Source: Listeria immobilis (GTDB lineage Bacteria; Bacillota; Bacilli; Lactobacillales; Listeriaceae). From it: DNA of 64,000 nt. Both the position numbers and the translations under genes were made by a program. The notes beneath the pieces are model-generated. The model saw only the letters and a list, made by a program, of their open reading frames with translations. It was not told where the DNA came from and made no database searches. This document shows, in pieces, positions 23,261 to 32,336 of the stretch (positions are counted from its first letter, which is position 1; each line of letters starts with the position of its first letter). The DNA is taken from contig NZ_JAASTZ010000009.1 in the NCBI RefSeq assembly GCF_014322765.1, forward strand, positions 89,216 through 153,215, in the 5' to 3' direction.

Positions 23261-25264
23261 TTATAATGACTTAACTGTTTTTACAACATTCTCGACAGTA
23301 AAGCCATAATTATGAATGACTGTTTCGCCTGGAGCAGAAGCACCAAATTTATCGATACCAATTACTTTTCCATCTAAACCAACATAACGTTCCCAGCCAA
23401 AGCTAGCGCCCATTTCTACTGCAACACGTTTTCTTACCGCGTTTGGTAGAACACTTTCTTTATATTCAGCTGACTGTTGTTCGAATAGGTCAAATGAAGG
23501 TACACTTACAACAGATGCGTCTGTTCCTCCCGCTAGAAGTTCTTTTTGTGCTTCGATAGCTAAGTTAACTTCCGAACCACTTGCAAGAATAATAGCATCT
23601 GGCACTTCTTTTGTAGACGGTGAGATAACATAAGCACCTTTTTTAACACCTTCTGCAGATAATTTAGCAGAATTAGGTAGTGTTGGTAAACCTTGACGAG
23701 TTAGTACCAGCACATGTGGAGTAGAAACAGATGTAATAGCTAATTTCCAAGCTTCCACAACTTCATTACCATCAGCAGGACGGATAACAGAAAGTCCTGG
23801 CATTGCACGCAGACTAGCAAGTTGTTCGACAGGTTCATGTGTCGGTCCATCTTCCCCAACCGCAATACTGTCATGTGTCATCACATATGTTACTGGCAAA
23901 TGTTGTATAGCTGATAAACGAATGGCTGCACGAACATAATCCGAGAAGACGAAGAATGTTCCTCCATACACTTGTAAACCACCATGAAGAGCCATACCAT
24001 TTAAAGCAGCACCCATTGCAAATTCACGCACACCAAACCAAATATTTCGTTCAGCAGGTGTTGCTTTTGTGAATTCACCATCCGTTTTAATTGTTGTATT
24101 ATTAGAACCAGCAAGGTCAGCAGAACCACCAAACAGTGTTGGAACTTTTGCAGCTAGTGCATTGATTACTTCACCACTTGATGCACGACTAGCTAATGCT
24201 TTTGTATCATCATATACTGGCAAATCAGCAGCCCAATCCGCTGGTAATTTATTATTTAAGCTATCTTCTAATTGTTTAGCAAGCTCTGGATATTTTGCTT
24301 TATAAGCGGTAAATAGTTCATTCCAAGCTGCTTCTGCTTTCTCTCCGCGCTCAGCAATAGTTTCTTTAAAACGTGTAGTTACTTCTTCAGGTACAAAGAA
24401 TTTTTCTTCGTAATTCCAACCATATGCTTTTTTCGCTGCTAAAATACCTTCTTCACCTAGTGGAGCACCATGCACTTTGCTAGTACCTTCATTAGGAGCA
24501 CCAAAACCAATAACTGTTTTTACTTCAATCATCGTTGGTTGAGAAGTATTTTGTTTTGCTTTTTCGATTGCTGCTAAAATTTCTGCAGTATCATTTCCAT
24601 CTTTTACTAGTAAATGTTCCCAACCATATGCTTCAAACCTTTGTTTTACATTTTCAGAGAAAGATTTATCTAAATCACCGTCAAGCGAAATATCATTGGA
24701 ATCATATAATAATACTAGTCTACCTAATTGTTGATGACCTGCATAGGAAGCCGCTTCTGAAGCAACACCCTCCATTAAGTCGCCATCTCCACATAATGCA
24801 TAAGTATAATGATCTACTACTGGGAAGCCATCTTTATTATATTTGGCTTCTAAGTGACGTTCTGCCATTGCCATACCAACCGCCATTGCAATCCCTTGAC
24901 CAAGTGGGCCAGTTGTTGCATCTACACCATCAGTATAACGATATTCTGGGTGTCCTGGAGTTTTACTTTCCCATTGACGGAAGTTTTTTAAGTCTTCTAA
25001 ATCTAATTTAAATCCACTTAAATGTAGTAAACTATATAAAAGCATTGAACCATGTCCAGCAGAAAGTACAAAACGATCACGGTTAAACCAATGAGAATTC
25101 TTAGGATTGGTATTTAGTACGCGAGACCATAGTGCATAAGCCATTGGTGCTGCTCCCATAGGTAAGCCTGGATGACCTGAATTTGCTTTTTGAATTGCAT
25201 CCATTGATAATGTGCGAATTGTATTCACTGCTAAAGTATCTGTGTTATCGAACAAATGAAACAT
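23261..25264 (-). CDS. tkt: Transketolase
   Basis: Thiamine-diphosphate enzyme of the non-oxidative pentose phosphate pathway, moving two-carbon ketol units. 667 aa with the ThDP-binding segment [14 protein letters not shown], the pyrimidine-domain motif [19 protein letters not shown] and a C-terminal domain. A pair of 15-base direct repeats lies about 100 bases upstream. Located between yneF and ynzC as in Bacillus. Confidence 0.98.
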   Translation of the reverse strand: MFHLFDNTDTLAVNTIRTLSMDAIQKANSGHPGLPMGAAPMAYALWSRVLNTNPKNSHWFNRDRFVLSAGHGSMLLYSLLHLSGFKLDLEDLKNFRQWESKTPGHPEYRYTDGVDATTGPLGQGIAMAVGMAMAERHLEAKYNKDGFPVVDHYTYALCGDGDLMEGVASEAASYAGHQQLGRLVLLYDSNDISLDGDLDKSFSENVKQRFEAYGWEHLLVKDGNDTAEILAAIEKAKQNTSQPTMIEVKTVIGFGAPNEGTSKVHGAPLGEEGILAAKKAYGWNYEEKFFVPEEVTTRFKETIAERGEKAEAAWNELFTAYKAKYPELAKQLEDSLNNKLPADWAADLPVYDDTKALASRASSGEVINALAAKVPTLFGGSADLAGSNNTTIKTDGEFTKATPAERNIWFGVREFAMGAALNGMALHGGLQVYGGTFFVFSDYVRAAIRLSAIQHLPVTYVMTHDSIAVGEDGPTHEPVEQLASLRAMPGLSVIRPADGNEVVEAWKLAITSVSTPHVLVLTRQGLPTLPNSAKLSAEGVKKGAYVISPSTKEVPDAIILASGSEVNLAIEAQKELLAGGTDASVVSVPSFDLFEQQSAEYKESVLPNAVRKRVAVEMGASFGWERYVGLDGKVIGIDKFGASAPGETVIHNYGFTVENVVKTVKSL

Positions 25265-25358
25265 CCTCTCTTCAATATAATTTTAACTACTTTTAATAAT
25301 AAGCCTAAAAAGCAATTAACACAACTAAAAATTGCTTTAAATTGCTTAATTGATTGTT

Positions 25359-25391
25359 ATTTTTGTTCATTTGCACATTTTTGTTCATTTG
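25359..25391. repeat. Direct repeat upstream of tkt
   Basis: ATTTTTGTTCATTTG occurs at 25359-25373 and again at 25377-25391 (18-base period). Immediately on the tkt side, ATTGCTT also repeats at 25331-25337 and 25342-25348 (11-base period). Both lie in the 137-base gap between ynzC and tkt and could be operator half-sites. Confidence 0.6.
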
Positions 25392-25401
25392 GTGCTAATT
25401 T

Positions 25402-25629
25402 CTAGTTGTTATTCTTTCTCATTTGTTTCACTTTATGCGGCGTTACGTCATTTCCCTTAGGATCAATAATCGTAGTATTTTCAATCGTGCCTTTCATATG
25501 GGTTCGAAATGATTTTATATATTCTTTTCTTAACTTCTCTTGTTCCATTTTTTCAGTAGCAGTTAAGGTTCCTGCTTTTTTCTTTTTTGAAAGTTCATTA
25601 ATACGGTCTATTTTAGCTTTCTCTAACAT
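25402..25629 (-). CDS. ynzC: YnzC (DUF896/UPF0291)
   Basis: 75-aa highly charged helical protein ([39 protein letters not shown]) of the DUF896 family, a three-helix hairpin fold of unknown function. In Bacillus it belongs to the LexA-controlled yneA-yneB-ynzC operon. Here a terminator-like hairpin separates it from yneA and no yneB recombinase is present between them. Confidence 0.92.
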   Translation of the reverse strand: MLEKAKIDRINELSKKKKAGTLTATEKMEQEKLRKEYIKSFRTHMKGTIENTTIIDPKGNDVTPHKVKQMRKNNN

Positions 25630-25670
25630 AGCGCTTCATCCTTTTCTTTATTATATTAAAATAAGAAAGC

Positions 25671-25694
25671 AGCATATTGTCACCACTTTCTTAT
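25671..25694 (-). terminator. Hairpin after yneA
   Basis: 9-bp stem ATAAGAAAG/CTTTCTTAT (25671-25679 with 25686-25694, six-base loop CAGCAT... on a 24-base span) followed by TTTAATAT on the minus strand. Probable terminator of yneA with possible read-through to ynzC. Confidence 0.4.
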
Positions 25695-25725
25695 CATTAT
25701 ATCATATATAAAAGCCAAAACCTGC

Positions 25726-26055
25726 TCATTGATTTGCTAATTGAATACTTGTATCACTATTTAATAGCTTTGTTTCATGGACTGGAATAACCACAGATTC
25801 TCCTGCTTTAATATGCCCGTCTGTTAGATTATTTTCTTTTTCCACCCAAGATACAAAATCCGCTTTTGCCATATCACTCTTTCCGGCATATTGATCTGCT
25901 AATGCCCAAAGTGAATCTCCCTCATCTACATTCACTTTTGAATAATCACTGCTACTTCCAACAACCGTACACATCAAAACAATCCCCAAAACTAAACAAG
26001 TAATTACAAATATAATAGAAACATAGAATTTATCCCAAAATAATTTTAAAGTCAT
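25726..26055 (-). CDS. yneA: SOS-induced cell division inhibitor YneA
   Basis: 109 aa from the ATG at 26055 (eight bases after GGAGG). One N-terminal membrane helix ([20 protein letters not shown]) and a LysM domain starting at [19 protein letters not shown]. This is the YneA architecture: on DNA damage it delays septation until repair is done, and it is quickly degraded. Divergent from lexA with SOS boxes between them. A longer frame upstream of 26055 runs into the promoter and is not used. Confidence 0.95.
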   Translation of the reverse strand: MTLKLFWDKFYVSIIFVITCLVLGIVLMCTVVGSSSDYSKVNVDEGDSLWALADQYAGKSDMAKADFVSWVEKENNLTDGHIKAGESVVIPVHETKLLNSDTSIQLANQ

Positions 26056-26072
26056 TAATAATCCCTCCAAAA

Positions 26073-26085
26073 GAATGTATGTTCG
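26073..26085. promoter_or_regulatory. SOS (LexA) box, imperfect
   Basis: GAATGTATGTTCG, one mismatch from the Gram-positive CGAAC-N4-GTTCG type box; just downstream of the yneA -10 region. Confidence 0.6.
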
Positions 26086-26094
26086 CTTTTCTAT

Positions 26095-26123
26095 ATTATA
26101 GAACATTCGTTCGTATATGTCAA
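26095..26123 (-). promoter_or_regulatory. yneA promoter with embedded SOS box
   Basis: Perfect sigma-A consensus on the minus strand: TTGACA (26123-26118), 17-base spacer, TATAAT (26100-26095). The spacer contains the SOS box GAACATTCGTTCG (26101-26113), so LexA binding would block polymerase directly. Confidence 0.9.
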
Positions 26124-26131
26124 TAAAAAAA

Positions 26132-26145
26132 CGAACCTTTGTTTG
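26132..26145. promoter_or_regulatory. SOS-like box at lexA -35
   Basis: CGAACCTTTGTTTG overlaps the lexA -35 box. It is a weaker match to the SOS consensus than the box at 26101-26113, fitting modest LexA autoregulation. Confidence 0.5.
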
Positions 26146-26171
26146 CATATTGGATTTTCTTTTGCTATACT
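26143..26171 (+). promoter_or_regulatory. lexA promoter
   Basis: TTGCAT (26143-26148), 17-base spacer, TATACT (26166-26171), 39 bases before the lexA start. Confidence 0.75.
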
Positions 26172-26210
26172 TGAATTATAAAATAACCATTAAATCAATG
26201 AGGTGAAACC

Positions 26211-26825
26211 ATGAAAATATCTAAACGTCAACAAGATATATATGAATTTATAAAGTCCGAAGTAAAAGAAAAAGGCTATCCACCTTCCGTACGTGAAATT
26301 GGTGAAGCTGTTGGACTTGCATCTAGCTCAACTGTCCATGGCCATCTTGCTCGTCTTGAGGGCAAAGGATTAATTAGACGTGATCCAACTAAACCTCGTG
26401 CAATAGAAATATTGTCCTTAGAAGACGAAGCCGAAACGCCAAATGTGGTTAATATTCCCATTATCGGAAAAGTAACAGCTGGTATGCCTATTACAGCAAT
26501 CGAAAATATTGATGAGTATTTTCCATTACCTGAATATATGGCTGCTGGTGAGACAAATGTCTTCATGTTAGAAATTGACGGAGAAAGCATGATTAATGCT
26601 GGAATTCTAGACGGAGATAAAGTTATTGTTCGCCAACAAAATTCCGCTATAAATGGAGAAATCGTTGTGGCAATGACAGATGAAAATGAAGCAACCTGCA
26701 AACGTTTCTATAAAGAATCTAATCATTTTAGATTGCAACCAGAAAATGATGCATTGGAACCAATCATCCTTAATAATGTAACTATTCTGGGTAAAGTGAT
26801 TGGTCTATATCGCGATATTCGCTAA
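26211..26825 (+). CDS. lexA: LexA repressor, SOS regulator
   Basis: 204 aa. N-terminal winged helix-turn-helix ([20 protein letters not shown]), the autocleavage Ala90-Gly91 in VTAGMP, and the peptidase-S24 Ser126/Lys164 dyad (GESM and ATCKRF). Represses DNA-damage genes; RecA filaments stimulate self-cleavage. GAGGTGAAACC gives a good ribosome-binding site. Divergent with yneA, sharing a 155-base regulatory region. Confidence 0.98.
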   Translation: MKISKRQQDIYEFIKSEVKEKGYPPSVREIGEAVGLASSSTVHGHLARLEGKGLIRRDPTKPRAIEILSLEDEAETPNVVNIPIIGKVTAGMPITAIENIDEYFPLPEYMAAGETNVFMLEIDGESMINAGILDGDKVIVRQQNSAINGEIVVAMTDENEATCKRFYKESNHFRLQPENDALEPIILNNVTILGKVIGLYRDIR

Positions 26826-26853
26826 CAAGTCTTATTTTTGACAGGTGGTGTCT

Positions 26854-27378
26854 ATGTTGATCTATTTTGAAACGGAACGACTACTTGCAAGAGATTATTT
26901 ACCAAGCGATTATGCCCCATTTAGTGTGATGAATGCTGATAAAGACGTTATGAAATACTTTCCTTCTATTTTAACGAAAGAAGAAAGTAACGCCTTAATA
27001 GCTAGAAATCAAGCAGAGTTAACTTCTTTTGGCTATGGACTATTTGCTATAGAAGAAAAATCAAGCGGTGAATTTATTGGTTTTATCGGTTTTCATAAAG
27101 CTGCTTTCGAAGCCGACTATACTCCCTGTATTGAATTAGGTTGGCGCTTAAGAAAAAGCTCCTGGAATCAGGGATATGCCACTGAAGGCGCCTTAAGAGC
27201 TCTGACATTCGCAAAAGAAGAAACATCCATAGCTGAAATATATAGTTTTACAGCTGCTTTAAATAAGCCTTCCGAACAAGTAATGAAAAAAATCAATTTA
27301 ACAAAAATAGCTACTTTTGAACATCCAGCGTTAATCGATGGAGATCCGTTAAAGCCACATGTTCTTTATAAAGCATAA
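26854..27378 (+). CDS. GNAT N-acetyltransferase (RimJ/RimL-like)
   Basis: 174 aa from the ATG at 26854 (AGGTGG five bases upstream; GTG codons just upstream are alternatives). Beginning FETERLLARDYLPSDYAPF, with GFIGFHKAAF and ELGWRLRKSSWNQGYATEGALRA (split here: the acetyl-CoA-binding part is RKSSWNQGYATEGA), it fits the RimJ/RimL branch of the GNAT fold. Substrate unknown. It is 28 bases after lexA and may be partly co-transcribed, but no SOS link is shown. Confidence 0.88.
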   Translation: MLIYFETERLLARDYLPSDYAPFSVMNADKDVMKYFPSILTKEESNALIARNQAELTSFGYGLFAIEEKSSGEFIGFIGFHKAAFEADYTPCIELGWRLRKSSWNQGYATEGALRALTFAKEETSIAEIYSFTAALNKPSEQVMKKINLTKIATFEHPALIDGDPLKPHVLYKA

Positions 27379-27381
27379 GTA

Positions 27382-27411
27382 AACACCCTGCATATTTTTG
27401 TGCAGAGTGTT
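27382..27411 (+). terminator. lexA/GNAT terminator
   Basis: AACACCCTGCA (27382-27392) pairs with TGCAGAGTGTT (27401-27411), one mismatch, followed by TTTTT. Ends the plus-strand pair. Confidence 0.85.
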
Positions 27412-27425
27412 TTTTCATCCTAAAT

Positions 27426-27462
27426 AAAAATCTCGCCTCCTAAATTAGGAAGCGAGATTTTT
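27426..27462 (-). terminator. glnA terminator
   Basis: Long near-perfect palindrome (18 bases each side, one G-U pair) centred at 27444, with TTTTTATTTA on the minus side; five bases after glnA. Confidence 0.85.
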
Positions 27463-27466
27463 AGTA

Positions 27467-28801
27467 TTAATAGATTTCCAGATATTGATCGCGTTCCCAC
27501 GGATGAACTGCAGTACGGAACATATCGCACTCAATTGTTTTCGCTTCAATAAAGTGTTCGAAAATATGTTCACCTAAACCAGCTCTAATTGTTTCATCTT
27601 TTTCAAGTTCAATTAAAGCATGACCCAAGCTTTCCGGAAGATCATAAATCCCAGTTGCTTCACGTTCTTCTTCATTCATTCCATAAATATTACGATCAAC
27701 TGGAGCTGGAGGAGTCAGTTCATCTTTAATTCCAGATAAACCAGCTTTTAATAGTACTGCCATCGCTAAATACGGATTAGCGGACGGGTCAACACTACGT
27801 AATTCTAAACGGGTACTTAAACCACGAGAACTTGGTACACGTACAAGCGGGCTACGATTTTTACCTGACCAAGCGATATAACATGGTGCTTCGTAACCTG
27901 GAACTAAACGTTTAAACGAGTTAATGGTTGGATTAGTAACAGCTGTAAACCCACGAGCATGTTTTAACATACCTCCTAAGAAATGATAAGCTGTTTGACT
28001 TAATTCAAGTTCGCCGTCTTTATCGAAAAATGCATTACCTTCTTCGGTAAATAATGACATATTGAAATGCATCCCTGAACCATTTACACCAAATAGTGGT
28101 TTCGGCATAAATGTAGCATGCAAGCCATGTTTACGAGCAATTGTTTTAACAACTAATTTAAATGTTTGAATACTATCGCAAGCCGTAATAGCATCTTCGT
28201 ATTTAAAGTCAATTTCATGCTGACCTGGAGCTACTTCATGGTGAGAAGCTTCAATTTCAAAGCCCATTTCTTCTAATTCAAGTACAATATCACGACGACA
28301 ATTTTCACCTAAATCAGTAGGTGCTAAATCGAAGTAACCACCACTATCATTTAGCTCAAGTGTCGGACGACGATCTTCATCTAATTTGAATAGGAAAAAT
28401 TCTGGTTCTGGTCCTAAGTTAAATTCAGTAAAACCAAGCTCTTCCATTTCTTTAAGTACACGTTTTAAGTTAGCACGCGGATCTCCTGCAAATGGTGTCA
28501 TGTCAGGATTATAAATATCACAAATCATTCTTGCAACTTTCCCTTTTTCAGCAGTCCAAGGGAATACAACCCAAGTGTCTAGGTCTGGGAATAAGTACAT
28601 ATCAGACTCTTCAATTCGTACAAAACCTTCTATGGAGGAACCATCAAACATGATTTTATTGTCTAGTGCTTTCTTTAGTTGGCTAACAGGAATTTCCACG
28701 TTCTTTATAATCCCGAGTATATCCGTGAACTGTAAGCGAATAAATTTTACGTTTTGTTCATCTGCGAAGCGGAAAATGTCTTCTTTTGTATATTTTGCCA
28801 T
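27467..28801 (-). CDS. glnA: Glutamine synthetase, type I-alpha
   Basis: ATP-dependent ammonia assimilation, glutamate to glutamine. 444 aa as in other Firmicute GSI-alpha dodecamers; FDGSSIEGF, the metal-binding NGSGMHFN and the ATP-site [10 protein letters not shown] region are intact; there is no adenylylation-type Tyr loop, consistent with feedback control instead. Beyond catalysis, feedback-inhibited GlnA activates GlnR and TnrA. Second gene of glnRA. Confidence 0.98.
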   Translation of the reverse strand: MAKYTKEDIFRFADEQNVKFIRLQFTDILGIIKNVEIPVSQLKKALDNKIMFDGSSIEGFVRIEESDMYLFPDLDTWVVFPWTAEKGKVARMICDIYNPDMTPFAGDPRANLKRVLKEMEELGFTEFNLGPEPEFFLFKLDEDRRPTLELNDSGGYFDLAPTDLGENCRRDIVLELEEMGFEIEASHHEVAPGQHEIDFKYEDAITACDSIQTFKLVVKTIARKHGLHATFMPKPLFGVNGSGMHFNMSLFTEEGNAFFDKDGELELSQTAYHFLGGMLKHARGFTAVTNPTINSFKRLVPGYEAPCYIAWSGKNRSPLVRVPSSRGLSTRLELRSVDPSANPYLAMAVLLKAGLSGIKDELTPPAPVDRNIYGMNEEEREATGIYDLPESLGHALIELEKDETIRAGLGEHIFEHFIEAKTIECDMFRTAVHPWERDQYLEIY

Positions 28802-28871
28802 AATCTAAATTCCTCCTAAATAGTCTAATTATATTAACTTCTAAATAAAGTAAATACCTCTTTTTATCTTT

Positions 28872-29240
28872 TTAAAACCTTGGTAATTGTTGTTTGCCTG
28901 TTGAATCTTGCTTAACAAAACGGCCAGCTTGCTGCATTTCTTTTCTAAGTATTTTTCGAACATCTTCATCTGTTAATGGTTCTTTGGATTCTCTTTGCTG
29001 CATTTGATACATTTTCTTAATTCCCGCAATATTCAGACCGTCATTCAAATAATCTTTAATCTCCAGTAAAACATCAATGTCTTGAAGTGAATACAAACGG
29101 TGATTTCCTTGATTGCGAGCTGGGTGGATTAATTCTTGGTCTTCGTAATAGCGAATTTGTCTAGCGGTGAGATCGGTTAGCTTCATCACAGGTCCAATTG
29201 GAAAAAGCGGCATAGATCTGCGTATTTCCTTTTCACTCAC
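28872..29240 (-). CDS. glnR: GlnR, MerR-family nitrogen repressor
   Basis: 122 aa with a MerR-type winged HTH (KLTDLTARQIRYYEDQELIHP) and a C-terminal tail that senses feedback-inhibited glutamine synthetase. Represses glnRA and other nitrogen genes when glutamine is plentiful. Start is GTG at 29240 with GAGGAGG upstream. A perfect operator and promoter precede it. Confidence 0.97.
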   Translation of the reverse strand: MSEKEIRRSMPLFPIGPVMKLTDLTARQIRYYEDQELIHPARNQGNHRLYSLQDIDVLLEIKDYLNDGLNIAGIKKMYQMQQRESKEPLTDEDVRKILRKEMQQAGRFVKQDSTGKQQLPRF

Positions 29241-29284
29241 GACAATTCCTCCTCAAAACATAATTATTTTTTGATGATAGTAGC

Positions 29285-29313
29285 ATTATAATGTACGTCA
29301 GATGTTTTGTCAA
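29285..29313 (-). promoter_or_regulatory. glnRA promoter
   Basis: Minus strand TTGACA (29313-29308), 17-base spacer, TATAAT (29290-29285): a perfect sigma-A promoter, 45 bases before the glnR GTG. Confidence 0.9.
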
Positions 29314-29318
29314 ATTTA

Positions 29319-29335
29319 TGTAAGATAATCTAACA
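29319..29335. promoter_or_regulatory. GlnR/TnrA operator
   Basis: TGTTA-N7-TTACA on the minus strand, an exact match to the TGTNAN7TNACA consensus, five bases upstream of the -35 box. Confidence 0.9.
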
Positions 29336-29377
29336 TCAATCAAAACCTTTATATACCAGTCTTTTACGCACCAAAAA

Positions 29378-29400
29378 ACCGCGAACTTTAAATTCGCGGT
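29378..29400 (-). terminator. ynbB terminator
   Basis: ACCGCGAA/TTCGCGGT 8-bp stem with seven-base loop, then TTTTTTGG on the minus strand; eight bases after ynbB. Confidence 0.85.
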
Positions 29401-29407
29401 AAAATTT

Positions 29408-30667
29408 TTAAAACTTTTTTGAAATATCAATGTTACTTTTTAAAAGTGTATTTTCAATAGCTCGTGTGACGGCAATTTTAACATGTTCGTAGGTTAACCC
29501 CCCTTGCACGTATAATTGGAATGGTTCTCTAATTGGTCCATCTGCGGTCAATTCTAAACTCGCTCCTTGTATAAAGGTACCTGCTGCCATTATCACGTCA
29601 TCTTGATAACCTGGCATATATGCACCAATTGGTAAGACATGTGCATTTACAGGAGATGCGGCTTGGATTGCTTGTGCAAAGGCAACCATTTTATCTTTAT
29701 TATGAAAGGAGACACTTTGAATTAAATCTGTTCTTGGCGCATCCCAAACCGGATCTGCTTCTACGTCAAATTCCGCAAGCATAGCAGCAGTGAATCTAGC
29801 TCCTTTGACAGCTTGAGCCGTAACATGTGGAGCTAAAAAGAAACCTTGATACATTTCTAATAAACTATATAAAGAGGCTCCTGCTTCTCTACCAATTCCT
29901 GGGGTAGTTAATCGATACCCGCATAATTCGACCAATTTTTCTGTCCCGGCTATATATCCACCTGTTTTTGCGAGTCCACCACCCGGGTTTTTAATTAAAG
30001 ATCCTGCTATAATGTCAGCGCCAACTTCTGTCGGTTCTAATTTTTCTACAAACTCTCCATAACAATTATCAACAAAAACAATGATTTCCGGATTAATTTT
30101 TTTCACAAATGTAATCATCTCAGCAATTTTGGCAATGGTAAAAGAAGGTCGATTAGCATAACCTTTGGAGCGTTGAATCCCTATCATTTTTGTTCTGCTC
30201 GTTATTTTTTTAGCTACTTCTATAAAATCTACTTCGCCACTTTTAGTGAGAGGAATGGCATCGTATCCAATATTGAAATCTCGTAATGAACCTTGTTTTT
30301 TATCACGAATTCCAACGATTTCTTCTAATGTATCATATGGGCTGCCAGTGATATAAAGCAAATCATCATTAGGACGAAGAATACCAAAAAGTACTGTTGA
30401 AATCGCATGCGTACCAGAAATGATTTGTGGTCGAACTAGAGCAGCTTCTGTACGAAAAACTGTGGCATAGACTCGTTCTAAAGTGTCTCTTCCTTCATCA
30501 TCATAGCCATATCCAGTTGATGGATGGAAATGAAAATCACTTACTTTATTTTCTTGAAATGCATGTAGTACTTTTGCTTGATTGAATTCTGCAATTTGAT
30601 CGGTTTCATTTTGTAAAAAAGAAATTTGTTGTTCTACTTTTGCCCTAATTTTTTGAATTTCAGTCAT
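29408..30667 (-). CDS. ynbB: YnbB, PLP-dependent methionine gamma-lyase-related protein
   Basis: 419-aa aspartate-aminotransferase-fold PLP protein of the so-called aluminium-resistance/methionine gamma-lyase-related family. The PLP-lysine region GSLIKNPGGGLAKTGGYIAG and IGIQRSKGYANRPSFTI are characteristic. Real substrate uncertain. Its ATG overlaps the end of hflX by eight bases, the conserved hflX-ynbB-glnR-glnA order of Bacillales. Confidence 0.93.
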   Translation of the reverse strand: MTEIQKIRAKVEQQISFLQNETDQIAEFNQAKVLHAFQENKVSDFHFHPSTGYGYDDEGRDTLERVYATVFRTEAALVRPQIISGTHAISTVLFGILRPNDDLLYITGSPYDTLEEIVGIRDKKQGSLRDFNIGYDAIPLTKSGEVDFIEVAKKITSRTKMIGIQRSKGYANRPSFTIAKIAEMITFVKKINPEIIVFVDNCYGEFVEKLEPTEVGADIIAGSLIKNPGGGLAKTGGYIAGTEKLVELCGYRLTTPGIGREAGASLYSLLEMYQGFFLAPHVTAQAVKGARFTAAMLAEFDVEADPVWDAPRTDLIQSVSFHNKDKMVAFAQAIQAASPVNAHVLPIGAYMPGYQDDVIMAAGTFIQGASLELTADGPIREPFQLYVQGGLTYEHVKIAVTRAIENTLLKSNIDISKKF

Positions 30668-31883
30668 TAGTAGGCTCCTTCCTAGGCTGATAACCCTCGA
30701 CTAAATAAGCTTTGTTATCTTCTAAATATTCTAGTTTAGTAATCCAAGCTCGTTGTTTTATTTGTGCTAATTCTTTTCCCTGCTCTTCTGAAATCTCTTT
30801 TGAAAAATAGTGCCAATTCTTTTCAATTAATTCAATCATTCGTTGTTTCAAGCTAGTAGGTGCGGTTGAAGATAGAGCGGAAATTAGGAGATGTTCTGGT
30901 CTATCCGGAATAAAACCTTGTGTGATTTGATCTATTTTATTATAGACAGTTAATATTGGAATATGGTTCATTTCTAATTCAGTTAATAGTGCTAGTACAG
31001 TCGTTTCGTGCTGCAAATAATCCGAATCGGATGCATCTACAACATGAATTAAGACATCTACATTAGCAGTTTCCTCTAGTGTTGAACGAAATGCTGCAAT
31101 TAATGTGGTTGGTAAATCTTGAATAAAACCTACCGTATCTGTTATAAGCGCTTGAAATCCTCCAGCGAATCGAATTTTTCTAGTTGTTGGATCAAGTGTG
31201 GCAAATAATTTATCCTCTTCTATCGTTGTTTCATGTGTAAGTCGATTAAATATAGTGGATTTACCAGCATTTGTATAACCTATCAAGCCAAAACGAAAAA
31301 TCGCTTGCTCATTACGCCGATTAATAATACGTTTTCGATGTTTTTCTACATGAGTTAATTGCGCTCGAATATCATCCATTTTTTCACGAATATGTCGTTT
31401 GTCCATTTCTAATTTTGATTCACCAGGACCTCTTGAACCTATGCCGCCACCTAGTTTAGATAGGGAAGCTCCTTGCCCACTTAACCGTGGAAGTAAATAT
31501 TTATATTGCGCATATGCTACTTGTAACTTACCTTCCCTTGACTTAGCTCTCATCGCAAAAATATCTAAAATTAATTGCGTTCGGTCGATAACACGAGCGG
31601 CAACAACTTTAGAGATATTTCGAACTTGGGTAGCACTTAGTTCACTATTAAAAATAACTACATCCGCTTCATGCATTTCCACTAATTCAGCTAATTCTAA
31701 CAACTTTCCTGAACCGATAAAAGAAGCTTGATTCACTCGTTCTAATTTTTGAATCAGCTCATCTACAATTTCTCCATTAGCAGTACTAGTGAGGCTACGA
31801 AGCTCCCTGATGGAATTCCAAAAAGCTTCTTCTGTTCTATTTGGCAAAAAAACTCCAACGAGGATTATTTTCTCCTGTTCCAT
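30660..31883 (-). CDS. hflX: GTPase HflX
   Basis: Ribosome-associated GTPase that splits or rescues stalled 70S ribosomes under stress. 407 aa: N-terminal HflX domain with the glycine-rich SKLGGGIGSRGPGESKLE, then the G domain GYTNAGKSTIFNRL, DTVGFIQDLP and NKID. Start taken at the ATG at 31883, eight bases after GGGAG; a GTG two codons earlier overlaps the spacing. Next upstream gene is hfq. Confidence 0.95.
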   Translation of the reverse strand: MEQEKIILVGVFLPNRTEEAFWNSIRELRSLTSTANGEIVDELIQKLERVNQASFIGSGKLLELAELVEMHEADVVIFNSELSATQVRNISKVVAARVIDRTQLILDIFAMRAKSREGKLQVAYAQYKYLLPRLSGQGASLSKLGGGIGSRGPGESKLEMDKRHIREKMDDIRAQLTHVEKHRKRIINRRNEQAIFRFGLIGYTNAGKSTIFNRLTHETTIEEDKLFATLDPTTRKIRFAGGFQALITDTVGFIQDLPTTLIAAFRSTLEETANVDVLIHVVDASDSDYLQHETTVLALLTELEMNHIPILTVYNKIDQITQGFIPDRPEHLLISALSSTAPTSLKQRMIELIEKNWHYFSKEISEEQGKELAQIKQRAWITKLEYLEDNKAYLVEGYQPRKEPTND

Positions 31884-31938
31884 AACCACTTCTCCCTTTT
31901 TCAGACAAAACTAATCGTAGCATATTTTCTGCATAAAA

Positions 31939-31979
31939 AAAAGACATGAAACATCGCAAACACGAGTTTCCTGCCTTTT
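31939..31979 (-). terminator. hfq terminator
   Basis: 14-bp stem with one mismatch (31966-31979 with 31939-31952) and a run of eight T following on the minus strand; 11 bases after hfq. Confidence 0.85.
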
Positions 31980-31990
31980 AAATGAATTAC

Positions 31991-32224
31991 TTATTCCGCA
32001 TCAGGATTTAAAGCTACATTCTTTTGCGGGGAGAAAGTTGAAATTGCATGTTTAAACACAAGTTGTTGTTTTCCTTCTACATCAAGTAATACCGTAAAAT
32101 TGTCAAAACTTACAACGCGTCCTCTTAATTGAAAACCATTTGTTAAAAATACCGTTGCAAGAATTTTTTCCTTACGTAATTGATTTAAGTAATAGTCCTG
32201 TAAGCCTTGTCCACCTTGTTTCAT
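31991..32224 (-). CDS. hfq: RNA chaperone Hfq
   Basis: 77 aa Sm-like hexameric protein that helps small RNAs pair with mRNAs. Sm1 ([20 protein letters not shown]) and Sm2 with FKHAIST are intact; the short C-terminal tail is the Firmicute form. I start at the ATG at 32224 (after AGAGGG); an in-frame ATG five codons earlier is in the ribosome-binding region. A sigma-B promoter precedes it. Confidence 0.97.
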   Translation of the reverse strand: MKQGGQGLQDYYLNQLRKEKILATVFLTNGFQLRGRVVSFDNFTVLLDVEGKQQLVFKHAISTFSPQKNVALNPDAE

Positions 32225-32302
32225 AATTTCCCTCTCCAATCTCTATATCTTCTACAAATTTTTCCCAAAAACCCAACTTTTGTTTTGGTTGGCTAATTTC
32301 AA

Positions 32303-32328
32303 ATACCCTTTATTTCTTATTACCAAAC
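32303..32328 (-). promoter_or_regulatory. Sigma-B promoter of hfq
   Basis: Minus strand GTTT (32328-32325), 16 bases, GGGTAT (32308-32303): good match to the sigma-B consensus, about 80 bases upstream of hfq and just beyond the miaA stop. Sigma-B control of L. monocytogenes hfq is established. Confidence 0.8.
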
Positions 32329-32336
32329 AGAAAAGC

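Noticed and set aside
24535..25011. 158-codon plus-strand frame inside tkt
   Set aside because: Antisense shadow of a highly conserved enzyme gene; His/Leu-rich low-complexity translation.
26276..26701. 141-codon minus-strand frame inside lexA
   Set aside because: Antisense shadow; the lexA reading is complete with all catalytic residues.
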